The notes under the pieces: generated by a model
Databases searched by the model: none
Told to the model about the DNA's origin: nothing
Seen by the model: only the letters and a program-made list of their open reading frames with translations
Shown here: piece by piece, positions 36,206-45,327 of the stretch
Position numbering within the stretch: position 1 is the stretch's first letter
Layout of the letters: each line of letters starts with the position of its first letter
Assembly: GCA_017478245.1 (NCBI GenBank)
Contig: JAFVDW010000094.1
Span: forward strand, 1-64,000
Source: Lachnospiraceae bacterium
Lineage (GTDB): Bacteria; Bacillota; Clostridia; Lachnospirales; Lachnospiraceae
Direction of reading: 5' to 3'
DNA: 64,000 nt
Program-made: the position numbers and the translations under genes

Positions 36206-36436
36206 TTAAGGGATTGCGAAACTCCCTTCAGATGTTGCGGCGATTGTGCAAGACGTACATTTCCATACGCAGACCCTAGCGAGCCGTCGGCACTTAGGTG
36301 GCGTACTACGGCACTGTAAGTGCCAGGCGCCTTATGTGCCGCTACGGAGAGGTCGGAGCGAAAGCGTGTCTGCTATGGAATTGTACGATTTGCACAATTT
36401 CGTGAACAATTATAGGAGTTTCGCAAATGCCTTAAA
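36206..36436. repeat. Palindromic dispersed repeat with nested insert, R3
   Basis: The outer arms TTTTAAGGGATTGCGAAACTC and GGAGTTTCGCAAATGCCTTA are those of the R1/R4 family. Inside, between CGATTGTGCAAGACGTAC and TTGTACGATTTGCACAATT, about 110 bases form a further hairpin (TTCCATACGCAGA against TCTGCTATGGAA, plus GGCACTTA/TAAGTGCC). It lies upstream of the patatin gene. Confidence 0.75.
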
Positions 36437-36453
36437 ATTTATTTAGGTATTCT

Positions 36454-36627
36454 CTTCTCGCCAGTCTCGGAAATCACAGATTTCCTCGATGACCTTCTTC
36501 ACGCCAGTCTCGGAAATCATAGATTTCCTCGATGATTTGGCTTCGCCAAATCATTATTCTGAGAAGCCCGATTGACTGGAAAAGGCTCTCTGCGAGCGCT
36601 TTTTCCAGTCAATCAGCTTCTCAGAAT
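36454..36627. repeat. Tandem hairpin units and a 72-bp stem-loop after the aminotransferase
   Basis: Two tandem units of about 41 bp (each with GGAAATC...GATTTCC) are followed by ATGATTTGGC/GCCAAATCAT and a long stem whose arms run 36556-36585 and 36599-36627 (ATTCTGAGAAGC ... GCTTCTCAGAAT). It sits 11 bases after the aminotransferase stop and could protect the 3' end or end transcription. No T-run is present. Confidence 0.75.
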
Positions 36628-36638
36628 ACTGGCTTGGC

Positions 36639-37832
36639 TCAGTGTGTACCATATTCTTCATTCACGAATTTTCTAAGGGCTTCCAGAGAGCGTTGTACTT
36701 TCTCTGTATCAATGCAGTATGCCATACGGAAGTAGCCGGGGGCGCCAAAGGTATCTCCGGGTACAAGGATAAGGTCATATTTCAGTGCCTTCTGGCTGAA
36801 TATCTTCGCATCGTCCTCCAAGGCTTTGGGGAAGATGTAGAAGGTTCCGCCCGGTTTGACACAGGTGAATCCGAGGGAAGTCAATTCGTTGTATAATAAG
36901 TTCATATTGGTTTCATAAACACTTAAATCTGCTGTCTTATCAAGCACCTGTGAGACGGCAAGCTGAATAATGGAAGGGGGACAGTTATGTCCTATACCAC
37001 GGGAAATCTGACCGCACATATACACCATATCCTCCGCATCAGGACATGCCGGATTGATTGCCACATATCCGATGCGCTCTCCCGGCAGGGAAAGAGACTT
37101 TGAGAAGGAATAGCACATAATGGTATTGTCATAGAAGGCAGATACACAAGGTGCATCCACTCCCTCAAACACAATCTCACGATAGGGTTCATCCGAGATC
37201 AGATAAATTGCATGTCCATACTCCTCCTGTTTGCGGCGTAGCGTGTCTGCCAGCCTCTGCACGGTCTCTGTGGAATATACAATACCACTGGGATTGTTGG
37301 GTGTATTGATAAGCACTGCCATCACCTTGGGATTCAGCATCTCTTCAAATGCGTCGAAATTAATCTGGAAATTCTCCAGATTGGGGGGCACTACCTTCAG
37401 CACCGCACCAGTGAGATCCACATAGGGATGATACTCCGGAAAAAACGGCGCAAAGGTCAGTATCTCATCTCCAGGCTCCGTCACCAGACGAAACGCATGA
37501 GCAAGCGCACCCGCAGCACCGGATGCCATAAAAATATGCTCCTTGCGATAAGGAATTCCAAAACGGCTCTCCAGAGAGGCCGCAATCGCCTCTCTCACGG
37601 AAGTGATGCCCAGACTGGGGCTGTATCCGTGGAGCTCCAAGGGCTCCCTGGTTGCCAGCATATGAATCATCCGATCTGTAAATTCCTGAGGCACCGGCAC
37701 GGAGGGGTTGCCCAGACTATAATCAAATACATTCTCATAGCCGATCTCCTGTCCTCTGGCAGTGGCAAATTCTGAAAGCTGACGAATCACCGATTTTCCC
37801 GACAGCATATCCTTATATTTCTGTACTAACAT
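36639..37832 (-). CDS. PLP-dependent class I aminotransferase
   Basis: The protein of about 397 residues has the aspartate/tyrosine-type class I fold: FDYSLGNPSVPVP, FMASGAAGALAHAFRL, AVLINTPNNPSGIVYS, ISDEPYREIVFEG, and the PLP lysine in MCYSFSKSLSLPGERIGYVA. The C-terminal ends with FRMAYCIDTEKVQRSLEAL. Substrate specificity cannot be set from sequence. The ATG at 37832 has GAGG six bases upstream, better than the one at 37844. It appears to be a single-gene unit. Confidence 0.9.
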   Translation of the reverse strand: MLVQKYKDMLSGKSVIRQLSEFATARGQEIGYENVFDYSLGNPSVPVPQEFTDRMIHMLATREPLELHGYSPSLGITSVREAIAASLESRFGIPYRKEHIFMASGAAGALAHAFRLVTEPGDEILTFAPFFPEYHPYVDLTGAVLKVVPPNLENFQINFDAFEEMLNPKVMAVLINTPNNPSGIVYSTETVQRLADTLRRKQEEYGHAIYLISDEPYREIVFEGVDAPCVSAFYDNTIMCYSFSKSLSLPGERIGYVAINPACPDAEDMVYMCGQISRGIGHNCPPSIIQLAVSQVLDKTADLSVYETNMNLLYNELTSLGFTCVKPGGTFYIFPKALEDDAKIFSQKALKYDLILVPGDTFGAPGYFRMAYCIDTEKVQRSLEALRKFVNEEYGTH

Positions 37833-37961
37833 CTTTTTCCTCATTTCTGCGCTGTTTTAATAGGTAAAGTCAACCTGTCTCAACCGATCAGATCCGGGTT
37901 ACAGCACGTTTATTTTCTTACCCTCATTTTACAAATGTGTTTCTGCTATACAAAACCGAAT

Positions 37962-38501
37962 TTATTGTTTTGTTACTTCAGCTATAAGCTCTTTTGCCTG
38001 TTTCAATATTGGCAGTTCTCTATTTGCAATAAGTCTTCCTAATTTTGTGTTTGAGCATCTGTTGTACTCCTTTACAGCCGCATCATAATTCATTTTCAAT
38101 GTGGATAAATGGAAACATTCCACCTCATCCTTAGTCAAATGCTTATTACCGAAAGAACTGATTTTACATAGATAATAATTATTGATGTTATGCCTATGTA
38201 TCAGATTGTAATAATCACTTACAACTCCAATTCTGCAAATGATATCTACTTCTACGCCAAGTTCTTCTTTCAGTTCTCTTTTAATTGCTTTGATTAAATC
38301 TTCGCCGTTTTCAACTCCGCCCCCGGAGGTCTCAATAATTTCTGCCTTTCCGAAATCATCATCACGCATAGCTCTGACAAAATAGTAATATCCATCTTCA
38401 TCAAAAACGATTGCTCTGACAATTTGTCTGTCATGGTCAGTATAAGTAAAAGGCCATTCGGAGTCTTGTAATTCTATGCTTATTTCTGAATCCGTTTCCA
38501 T
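37962..38501 (-). CDS. NUDIX hydrolase
   Basis: The protein of about 179 residues contains a complete Nudix box, GGGVENGEDLIKAIKREL continuing KEELGV, which binds Mg and hydrolyses nucleoside diphosphate-linked compounds. Substrate is unknown. AGGAGG seven bases upstream decides the ATG at 38501 over an upstream codon. The C-terminal helix-rich tail (LPILKQAKELIAEVTKQ) is not diagnostic. It lies alone between the aminotransferase and glpK. Confidence 0.85.
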   Translation of the reverse strand: METDSEISIELQDSEWPFTYTDHDRQIVRAIVFDEDGYYYFVRAMRDDDFGKAEIIETSGGGVENGEDLIKAIKRELKEELGVEVDIICRIGVVSDYYNLIHRHNINNYYLCKISSFGNKHLTKDEVECFHLSTLKMNYDAAVKEYNRCSNTKLGRLIANRELPILKQAKELIAEVTKQ

Positions 38502-38660
38502 AGTCAAACCTCCTACACATATAAATCCTGATTTGTCATACTGGCAACACAAATGTAAAAAGGGATTTTTCTTATAGTATTCTAACATATTCGTATAACT
38601 TTACAAGAAAAATTTATCTTTCAAACCTCTTAAGCAGCATCCTTTGGTACTATAGAGAAT

Positions 38661-40160
38661 CTATTCACACTGGTCTGCCCAGAGCAGTGCACATTTGACC
38701 GCCCTGCGCCAACCTTTCAGCAATAACTCCCTCTTAGACTGCTCCATTGTAGGCTGAAACTGTGCCTGCATCTGCCAGTTTTCCCGAATCTGCTCCCTAC
38801 TCTCCCAATAACCGGTGGCAAGTCCGGCAAGGTAGGCAGCTCCCAACGCAGTGGTTTCAATGCACCGGGGACGCTGTACCGCACAGTCCAGGATATCTGA
38901 CTGAAATTGCACCAGAAAATCATTGGCACTGGCACCGCCGTCCACCTTGATACTTTTTAAAGTCAAGCCACTGTCCTGCTCCATGGCTCTGAGTACATCC
39001 AACGTCTGATAAGCAATGGACTCCAAGGTTGCCCGGATAAAATGCTCCTTGGTGCAGCCTCTGGTGATGCCCACCACCGTTCCTCTGGCATATTGATCCC
39101 AGTAGGGTGCACCCATCCCTGCAAAGGCGGGCACAATATAGACGCCTGCTGTATCTTCCACTGCCGTAGCATACTCCTGGGACTGACCGGCAGATTTCAA
39201 CATGCGCATGCCATCCCGCAGCCATTGGATTGCTGCTCCTGCCACGAATACGCTGCCCTCCAGAGCATACTCCACTCTTTCCGCAGTACTTGCTGCAATG
39301 GTAGTCAGCAGTCCTGACTGGGAGGCAATGGCTTTCTCTCCTGTATTCATCAACAGAAAACAACCGGTTCCATATGTATTTTTTACATCCCCCTCTGTGA
39401 AGCAGCACTGTCCGAAGAGCGCCGCCTGTTGGTCTCCTGCCACACCCGCAATGGGAATCACACCTCCAAGCACCGCATGATCAGTGTGTCCGAATACACA
39501 ACTGGACGGCTGCACCGCAGGCAACATGGAAGCCGGAATTTTAAAGCGTTCCAGAATCTCCTCGTCCCAGCACAATCTGTGAATATCAAACAACATAGTA
39601 CGGGAGGCATTGGTATAATCCGTCACATGCACTGCACCTTTTGTCAGATTCCAGATCAGCCAGCTATCTACAGTACCAAACAGCAACTCCCCTCTGTCGG
39701 CGCGCTCTCTTGCACCGGGTACATTTTGCAAAATCCAAGCAATCTTGGATGCACTAAAATAGGCGTCCGGAATCAGTCCTGTCTTGCGACGAATAATCTC
39801 ATCAAAGCCATCCTCTGTAAGCGCATCAATCATATCTGCAGTACGACGACACTGCCAGACAATGGCATTGTACACCGGCTCCCCTGTGGTTTTATCCCAG
39901 ACAATGGTGGTCTCACGCTGATTGGTGATACCGATACCGTCTATCTGTTCTGCCTCCACGCCCAGTATAGCCATACATTCCGTGGCTACAGCCAACTGTG
40001 AGGACCAAATCTCCATAGGGTTGTGCTCCACCCAACCGGGCTTGGGATAAATCTGTGTAAATTCCTTCTGCGCCATGGAGCATATATTGCCCGCATGATC
40101 AAAAAGGATACAACGAGAACTGGTGGTTCCCTGATCTAATGCCATGATATATTTTTCCAT
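38661..40160 (-). CDS. glpK: Glycerol kinase
   Basis: The FGGY-family kinase phosphorylates glycerol to sn-glycerol-3-phosphate. It has about 499 residues, with [46 protein letters not shown], the FGGY signatures [20 protein letters not shown] and [21 protein letters not shown] His matching the HPr-phosphorylated loop of Gram-positive GlpK is not obvious. The ATG at 40160 is preferred over 40172 because the ribosome site AAAGGA abuts the latter. It is last in a glycerol operon. Confidence 0.95.
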   Translation of the reverse strand: MEKYIMALDQGTTSSRCILFDHAGNICSMAQKEFTQIYPKPGWVEHNPMEIWSSQLAVATECMAILGVEAEQIDGIGITNQRETTIVWDKTTGEPVYNAIVWQCRRTADMIDALTEDGFDEIIRRKTGLIPDAYFSASKIAWILQNVPGARERADRGELLFGTVDSWLIWNLTKGAVHVTDYTNASRTMLFDIHRLCWDEEILERFKIPASMLPAVQPSSCVFGHTDHAVLGGVIPIAGVAGDQQAALFGQCCFTEGDVKNTYGTGCFLLMNTGEKAIASQSGLLTTIAASTAERVEYALEGSVFVAGAAIQWLRDGMRMLKSAGQSQEYATAVEDTAGVYIVPAFAGMGAPYWDQYARGTVVGITRGCTKEHFIRATLESIAYQTLDVLRAMEQDSGLTLKSIKVDGGASANDFLVQFQSDILDCAVQRPRCIETTALGAAYLAGLATGYWESREQIRENWQMQAQFQPTMEQSKRELLLKGWRRAVKCALLWADQCE

Positions 40161-40226
40161 AAGACCATTCATTCCTTTCTACTTACATGTATTTTAGGCG
40201 TTAGCACAAATCTGCGCGGCTTCTTA

Positions 40227-40595
40227 TCACCTTAACGAGCGTGTAGCTACAATGTCCACACCTGTGTCAGCTATGTTCTCCACAATGATATCACCAATGT
40301 GAACAGGAAGCTGTACCTCTACCTGCTCCAGAGCCCGCATGCAATCTGTAATTTTTCCCTTGGGAATATCCGTGGCAGTCTTGACGCTGACGACCTGATC
40401 TGTTCCGCCTGCCACCCTCACGGTGCTGGTGACGACACGAGTAGGGTTGGTCACTTCTTTTGTACCATAGACTGCACCTCTGGGGCATTTATTGCCGGTA
40501 ACCGTCGTCTCACCGGCATCGTCCAACCGCACCGTGAGAGCACAGCCTACCGGGCAGGTGATACAGGTTAATTTTACTTCTGTGCTCATTCCCAT
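40227..40595 (-). CDS. DUF1667 iron-sulfur-type small protein
   Basis: The 122-residue protein has conserved cysteines in TCITCPVGCALTV and GNKCPRGAVYG, fitting a small Fe-S domain, and ends with IVENIADTGVDIVATRSL. DUF1667 is almost always next to GlpA/GlpB-like flavoproteins and probably supplies an electron-transfer subunit of anaerobic glycerol-3-phosphate dehydrogenase. It overlaps the GlpB-like gene by about 10 bases. Confidence 0.9.
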   Translation of the reverse strand: MGMSTEVKLTCITCPVGCALTVRLDDAGETTVTGNKCPRGAVYGTKEVTNPTRVVTSTVRVAGGTDQVVSVKTATDIPKGKITDCMRALEQVEVQLPVHIGDIIVENIADTGVDIVATRSLR

Positions 40596-41641
40596 CCCTC
40601 CTCTCGTCTCTCTGACGCATCTGCAACCTCCGACTTACATGTCTTGCTTTCCGATGCCAATACATATTCCGATGCAAAGCGACCTGCTTTCTCTGCCTCC
40701 GCGGAAACATGATCCACCAACTCATGTACATGGAGCACATTTCCGCAGGCAAATACGCCGGGTACACTACATTCCAAATGTTCCGACACCACCGGACCAC
40801 CCGTCTTGGCATCCATCTGCGCCCCCAGTCCTATGGTCAGCTCATTTTCCGGAATCAGTCCACAGGATAACAGCAGTGTATCACAGGGCACCCTCCACTC
40901 CGATCCGGAAATAGGCACACCATGCTCGTCTACCCTCGTCAGGGTCACCGCCTCCACGCGCTCCTTGCCATGAATCTCGGACACGGTGGTACTTAAATAC
41001 AATGGGATATCAAAATCCTCCAGACATTGCACAATGTTTCGCTTCAGTCCTCCACTGTAGGGTCTCAGCTCCGCCACACAATGCACCTTTGCCCCCTCCA
41101 GCACCATTCGCCTTGCCATAATCAGTCCGATATCTCCGGAGCCCAGAATCACCACCTCTTTGCCGGGCATACGCCCTTCCATGTTCACATAATACTGTGC
41201 CGTTCCTGCACTGTAGATTCCTGCCGGACGAGTGCCCGGAATATTCAAAGCACCTCTGGGACGCTCTCTGCAACCCATCGCCAATATCACAGCTTTTGCA
41301 GTGATTTCCACCAGTCTATCCTCTTTATTCATGGCTGTGACACATTTGTCATTATTCTCCAATACTTCAATTCCCGTCACCATAGCATTTGTCATATAAG
41401 GTATCTGTTGCTCAAGCACCATCTGAATATACTTTTCGGCATATTCGGGACCGGTAAGTTCCTCCTTGAAAGTATGCAGACCAAAACCATTGTGAATACA
41501 CTGATTCAAAATACCTCCAAGCTCCTTGTCCCGCTCCAGAATCAGCACCTTCCTGATACCCGCTTCTCTTGCCGCCAATGCCGCTGCCAAGCCTGCCGGT
41601 CCCCCACCGATAATTACAATATCTTCTCTCCGTCTACTCAT
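40586..41641 (-). CDS. FAD/NAD(P)-binding oxidoreductase (GlpB-like subunit)
   Basis: The protein of about 351 residues has two Rossmann motifs: IVIIGGGPAGLAAALAAREA at the start and VVILGSGDIGLIMARRMV in the middle. It also has VFACGNVLHVHELVDHVSAE near the C-terminus, the pattern of pyridine-nucleotide-disulfide-type oxidoreductases that serve glycerol-3-phosphate dehydrogenase in clostridia. The ATG at 41641 overlaps the stop of the preceding gene (ATGAGTAG), so they are coupled. An upstream frame extension lies inside that gene. Confidence 0.92.
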   Translation of the reverse strand: MSRRREDIVIIGGGPAGLAAALAAREAGIRKVLILERDKELGGILNQCIHNGFGLHTFKEELTGPEYAEKYIQMVLEQQIPYMTNAMVTGIEVLENNDKCVTAMNKEDRLVEITAKAVILAMGCRERPRGALNIPGTRPAGIYSAGTAQYYVNMEGRMPGKEVVILGSGDIGLIMARRMVLEGAKVHCVAELRPYSGGLKRNIVQCLEDFDIPLYLSTTVSEIHGKERVEAVTLTRVDEHGVPISGSEWRVPCDTLLLSCGLIPENELTIGLGAQMDAKTGGPVVSEHLECSVPGVFACGNVLHVHELVDHVSAEAEKAGRFASEYVLASESKTCKSEVADASERREEGWE

Positions 41642-43193
41642 AATCAACCTCCTTTTCGGATGATTTGAGCACATCCTTTCCATTGTCTTCCCCTTTTGGC
41701 TGCCAACCTTTGGTATATCCTGTAAGTATATTAGAATTTTGATTTCCTTTGTATGTACCATTTTTAGTTATGACACTTTTGTCAACATCAAGCTCCCTTG
41801 CCAGAATGTCCACCACTTTGGGAGAACAGAAACCCGACTGGCATCTTCCCATGCCAGCTCTGGTACGTCGCTTCACCCCATCCAGCGTAGTGGCACCTAA
41901 AGGTCTGTGAATAGCCTCCACAATCTCCCCTTCCGTCACCAGCTCACAGCGGCATATGACATTGGCATATGATGGATTCTTGGAAATTAAGATTCTCCTC
42001 TGCTCGTCTGTAGCATTCGCCATGCTGGGAATACCTTTTCTGACACTGACAAAGTCCGCTTTCTCCGGTGCCGGATAAGCACGATTCACCAGCTCTGCCA
42101 CATACTCACCAATGGCAGGTGCCGCCGTCAGCCCCGGAGATTCGATACCCGCCACGTCGAAGAATCCTTTGGCATCCGCCACTTCCTCTATGAGGAAATC
42201 GCTCCCTTTGCTTTCTTCCGTCACCAAATGTGCCCGCAGCCCCGCAAATGAGGTAATGGTCTGTCTGCCGTCAAGATTAGGCACACTTTTTGCTCCCATC
42301 TCCATCACCTTGCGAACCCCCTCCGCGGTGGTTGCTACATCCTCTTTGTCCGGAATATCTTCCGCCGTAGGACCCACCAACAGATTGCCATGTACCGTGG
42401 GCGTCACCAGGATACCCTTGCCCAGTCTTGAAGGAAGTTGAAAAATCGTGGAGTCTACCATACTGCCGCTATTTTTATCCATCAGACGGTATTCGCCCCG
42501 TCTGGGCACAATCTTAATCTTCCGCTCGCTTACCATGTTGTGAATCAGATCCGCGCAGACGCCCGCAGCATTAATCACAACAGGCGCCTCAAACTGTGTA
42601 CCTGCAGCCGTAACACGGTAGCCGCCAATAGCTATAGAACCCGCCCCTTTTGCAGGAGGAATAATCTCTGTAACCTCGTGATTTAAGAAAAAATCCACTC
42701 CATTCACCACTGCATTTTCCGCCAGGGCGATAGTAAGACCAAATGTGCAGACAATGCCACCCGTCGGTGCGTACAGCGCACCGGCAATCTCTCTGGAGAT
42801 ATTCGGCTCCCTTTCCCACACCTGCCGGGGAGTAAGAAGCTCCAACCCCTGCACGCCATTGGCTTCTCCCCTCGCCTTCAACTCCTCCAGCTTAAGGATG
42901 TCTTCCTGCTCAAACATAATCACCAACGAGCCATTTCGCCGAAATGGAAAATCCAATTCCTTGGAAAGTGTTTCCATCCGTGCATTACCAAGAACATTCA
43001 TGCGTGCCTTCATTGTGCCCGGCATGGCATCATGCCCGGCATGTACAATACCACTGTTCGCCTTGGATGTTCCCTCACAAATATCGGAAGCCCGCTCGAG
43101 CACTGCGATCCGACGCTCTCTGCGCGATAGTTCTCTTGCGATGGCACAACCGATGACTCCCGCCCCAATTACAATCACATCGTATTGCTTCAT
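41634..43193 (-). CDS. Anaerobic glycerol-3-phosphate dehydrogenase-like flavoprotein (GlpA-like)
   Basis: The 519-residue protein has an N-terminal FAD domain (VIVIGAGVIGCAIARELSRR), a DAO-type oxidoreductase fold (about 1-370) and a C-terminal BFD-like [2Fe-2S] domain with CRCELVTEGEIVEAIHRPLG and the cysteines of GMGRCQSGFCSPKV. It should oxidise glycerol-3-phosphate to dihydroxyacetone phosphate with the GlpB-like and DUF1667 partners. It leads the operon whose last gene is glpK. A perfect -10 TATAAT lies near 43236 on the minus strand. Confidence 0.92.
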   Translation of the reverse strand: MKQYDVIVIGAGVIGCAIARELSRRERRIAVLERASDICEGTSKANSGIVHAGHDAMPGTMKARMNVLGNARMETLSKELDFPFRRNGSLVIMFEQEDILKLEELKARGEANGVQGLELLTPRQVWEREPNISREIAGALYAPTGGIVCTFGLTIALAENAVVNGVDFFLNHEVTEIIPPAKGAGSIAIGGYRVTAAGTQFEAPVVINAAGVCADLIHNMVSERKIKIVPRRGEYRLMDKNSGSMVDSTIFQLPSRLGKGILVTPTVHGNLLVGPTAEDIPDKEDVATTAEGVRKVMEMGAKSVPNLDGRQTITSFAGLRAHLVTEESKGSDFLIEEVADAKGFFDVAGIESPGLTAAPAIGEYVAELVNRAYPAPEKADFVSVRKGIPSMANATDEQRRILISKNPSYANVICRCELVTEGEIVEAIHRPLGATTLDGVKRRTRAGMGRCQSGFCSPKVVDILARELDVDKSVITKNGTYKGNQNSNILTGYTKGWQPKGEDNGKDVLKSSEKEVDYE

Positions 43194-43335
43194 CCCATAC
43201 CTCCCATTTTAGTTTGTTCTTTGTGCTGATTACATTATACCACTAATGTATAGAAAAACGCATTATCTATCATAACATTTTTGCTCGGAATCAGGCGTTT
43301 CATGCACGAAATGAACAATCTTATAAATTTAGGAG

Positions 43336-43364
43336 TTGACATTCACAAATTCAAGTGCTATACT
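43336..43364 (+). promoter_or_regulatory. amt promoter
   Basis: A perfect -35 TTGACA, a 17-base spacer and TATACT. Transcription should begin near 43371, only about 8 bases before the leader terminator. Confidence 0.8.
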
Positions 43365-43378
43365 CCAATTCATCAAGC

Positions 43379-43412
43379 AAAGGCGCTATGGTTTATCCGT
43401 AGCGCCTTTTTT
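43379..43412 (+). terminator. Leader terminator (attenuator) upstream of amt
   Basis: The 10-bp stem GGCGCTATGG/CCGTAGCGCC with a 5-base loop is followed by six T. It lies between the promoter and the amt ATG, 120 bases before the latter, so amt expression must require readthrough. Confidence 0.8.
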
Positions 43413-43531
43413 CGCGGCTGAGCAAAGTCAATGCAAAGAGCGAAAGGAAAACAAGCGATGCGATGGGGCATATATCTATCCTGTTGTATCGCTAATTTTA
43501 TTGCCGTTTACACGGCGGAATGGAGGATATT

Positions 43532-45262
43532 ATGGAAGAAGTATCAAGCTTAGTATTTGGCGTCTGGTTCCTGGCAGGCGCAGCCTTGGTGTTCTGGATG
43601 CAGGCTGGCTTCGCAATGGTGGAGACCGGTTTTACCAGAGCCAAAAATGCAGGTAACATCCTGATGAAAAACCTGATGGACTTTTGTATCGGCACAGTAG
43701 TGTTCATCCTGATTGGATTCGGACTGCTACTGGGAGAAGATCTGATAGGACTAATCGGAAAACCCGGCTTTGATATTTTCACAAGCTATGGCAGCTTCGA
43801 CTGGTCCAGCTTCGTATTCAACCTGGTGTTCTGTGCGACCACAGCGACTATCGTATCCGGAGCCATGGCAGAGAGAACCAAGTTCCTCTCCTACTGCGTG
43901 TACTCCGGTATTATATCTGCTTTGATCTACCCCATTGAGGCGCACTGGATCTGGGGCGGCGGTTGGCTCTCCCAGATTGGCTTCCATGACTTTGCAGGCT
44001 CCTGTGCCATCCACATGGTAGGCGGTATCTCCGCGTTGATCGGTGCAAAAATGGTAGGTCCCCGAATCGGTAAGTTTACCAGGGATAAGGATGGCAATAT
44101 CACTAAAGTAAATGCCTTCCCCGGACACAACCTTCCCATCGGTGCATTGGGTGTATTCATCCTGTGGTTAGGTTGGTATGGCTTTAACGGTGCCGCTGCA
44201 ACCAGCATGGATCAGTTGGCTTCCATCTTCGTAACCACTACGATTGCCCCTGCAATCGCAACAGTCGTATGTATGATTTTTACCTGGATTAAATATGGCA
44301 AACCTGATGTGTCCATGTGTCTGAACGCATCCCTTGCCGGTCTAGTGGCAATCACCGCTCCTTGCGATGTAACAGACGCTTTCGGAGCTATTGTAATCGG
44401 TGCCGTTGCCGGTCTGTTGGTGGTATTTGGCGTTTGGTTGCTGGATTACAAACTACATATTGACGACCCGGTGGGTGCCGTTGCTGTTCACTGCATGAAT
44501 GGTATCTGGGGTACGATTGCAACCGGTCTGTTTGCGACCACAACCGTTCCCGGCAACGACAGTGTCATTGGTCTATTCTACGGCGGTGGTTTCCATCAGT
44601 TGGGTCTACAGCTCATAGGTTTTGTAAGTGTAGCCGCATGGACCGCAGTGACCATTACCCTTACCTTTATACTGATTAAGGCAATCTTCGGACTCCGCGT
44701 AACAGAGGAGGAGGAAATCACCGGTCTGGATGCTACAGAGCACGGTCTGCCTTCTGCTTATGCAGGTTTCAGTTTGATGGATATCTCCAACACCATGCTG
44801 ATGGACGAAAACGAAAATACAGACCTGGGTGTATCCGAATATCAGGAGGCTTCCCCGGCGCAAAGAGACGCAGCCGTACAGGTAGTCAGCACACCGGTGA
44901 CTGCAAGCGGTATCTATAAAGTAGTCATTGTCACCAAGCTCTCCAGATATGAGAAGCTCAGAAAAGCTCTGAACGAACTGGGTGTCACCGGTATGACCAT
45001 GACACAGGTAATGGGATGTGGTATTCAGAGAGGCGCCGGAGAGAAGTATCGTGGTGTGGAGATGGATGCGACTCTGCTGCCTAAAGTAAAAATTGAAGTC
45101 GTCGTCAGCAAGATTCCCGTGGCAGATGTCATCACAGCAGCCAAAAAGACACTTTACACCGGACATATCGGTGATGGCAAGATCTTCGTTTACAATGTTG
45201 ATAAGGTAGTAAAAATTCGTACCGGCGAAGAGGACTTTGATGCTCTGCAGGATGTAGAATAA
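43532..45262 (+). CDS. Ammonium transporter fused to a PII (GlnK) domain
   Basis: The protein of about 576 residues has an Amt domain with eleven predicted membrane helices (about 1-400; AGFAMVETGFTRAKNAGNIL, the pore His in FAGSCAIHMVGGISALIGAK and the second in DDPVGAVAVHCMNGIWG). A linker (400-460) leads to a complete PII domain (465-570) with the T-loop Tyr in EKYRGVEMDATLLPKVKIEV and GDGKIFVYNVDKVVKIRTGE. PII proteins sense 2-oxoglutarate/ATP and plug Amt pores, so the fusion is a self-gated channel. GGAGG five bases before the ATG at 43532 decides the start. Expression is probably attenuated. Confidence 0.94.
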   Translation: MEEVSSLVFGVWFLAGAALVFWMQAGFAMVETGFTRAKNAGNILMKNLMDFCIGTVVFILIGFGLLLGEDLIGLIGKPGFDIFTSYGSFDWSSFVFNLVFCATTATIVSGAMAERTKFLSYCVYSGIISALIYPIEAHWIWGGGWLSQIGFHDFAGSCAIHMVGGISALIGAKMVGPRIGKFTRDKDGNITKVNAFPGHNLPIGALGVFILWLGWYGFNGAAATSMDQLASIFVTTTIAPAIATVVCMIFTWIKYGKPDVSMCLNASLAGLVAITAPCDVTDAFGAIVIGAVAGLLVVFGVWLLDYKLHIDDPVGAVAVHCMNGIWGTIATGLFATTTVPGNDSVIGLFYGGGFHQLGLQLIGFVSVAAWTAVTITLTFILIKAIFGLRVTEEEEITGLDATEHGLPSAYAGFSLMDISNTMLMDENENTDLGVSEYQEASPAQRDAAVQVVSTPVTASGIYKVVIVTKLSRYEKLRKALNELGVTGMTMTQVMGCGIQRGAGEKYRGVEMDATLLPKVKIEVVVSKIPVADVITAAKKTLYTGHIGDGKIFVYNVDKVVKIRTGEEDFDALQDVE

Positions 45263-45280
45263 CCATTTATTTTGACACAT

Positions 45281-45327
45281 AAAAATCGCCTTTCAGGATC
45301 AACATGATCTACAAAGGCGATTTTTTT
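45281..45327. terminator. Bidirectional terminator between amt and the K+ channel
   Basis: AAAAATCGCCTTT pairs with AAAGGCGATTTTT; an inner GATCA/TGATC extends the stem. It serves both converging genes. Confidence 0.88.

Noticed and set aside
43268..43335. Degenerate copy of the palindromic repeat family upstream of amt
   Set aside because: Short similarities (GAACAAT, AGGAGTT) exist but the inverted ends cannot be paired, so it is not distinguishable from chance.
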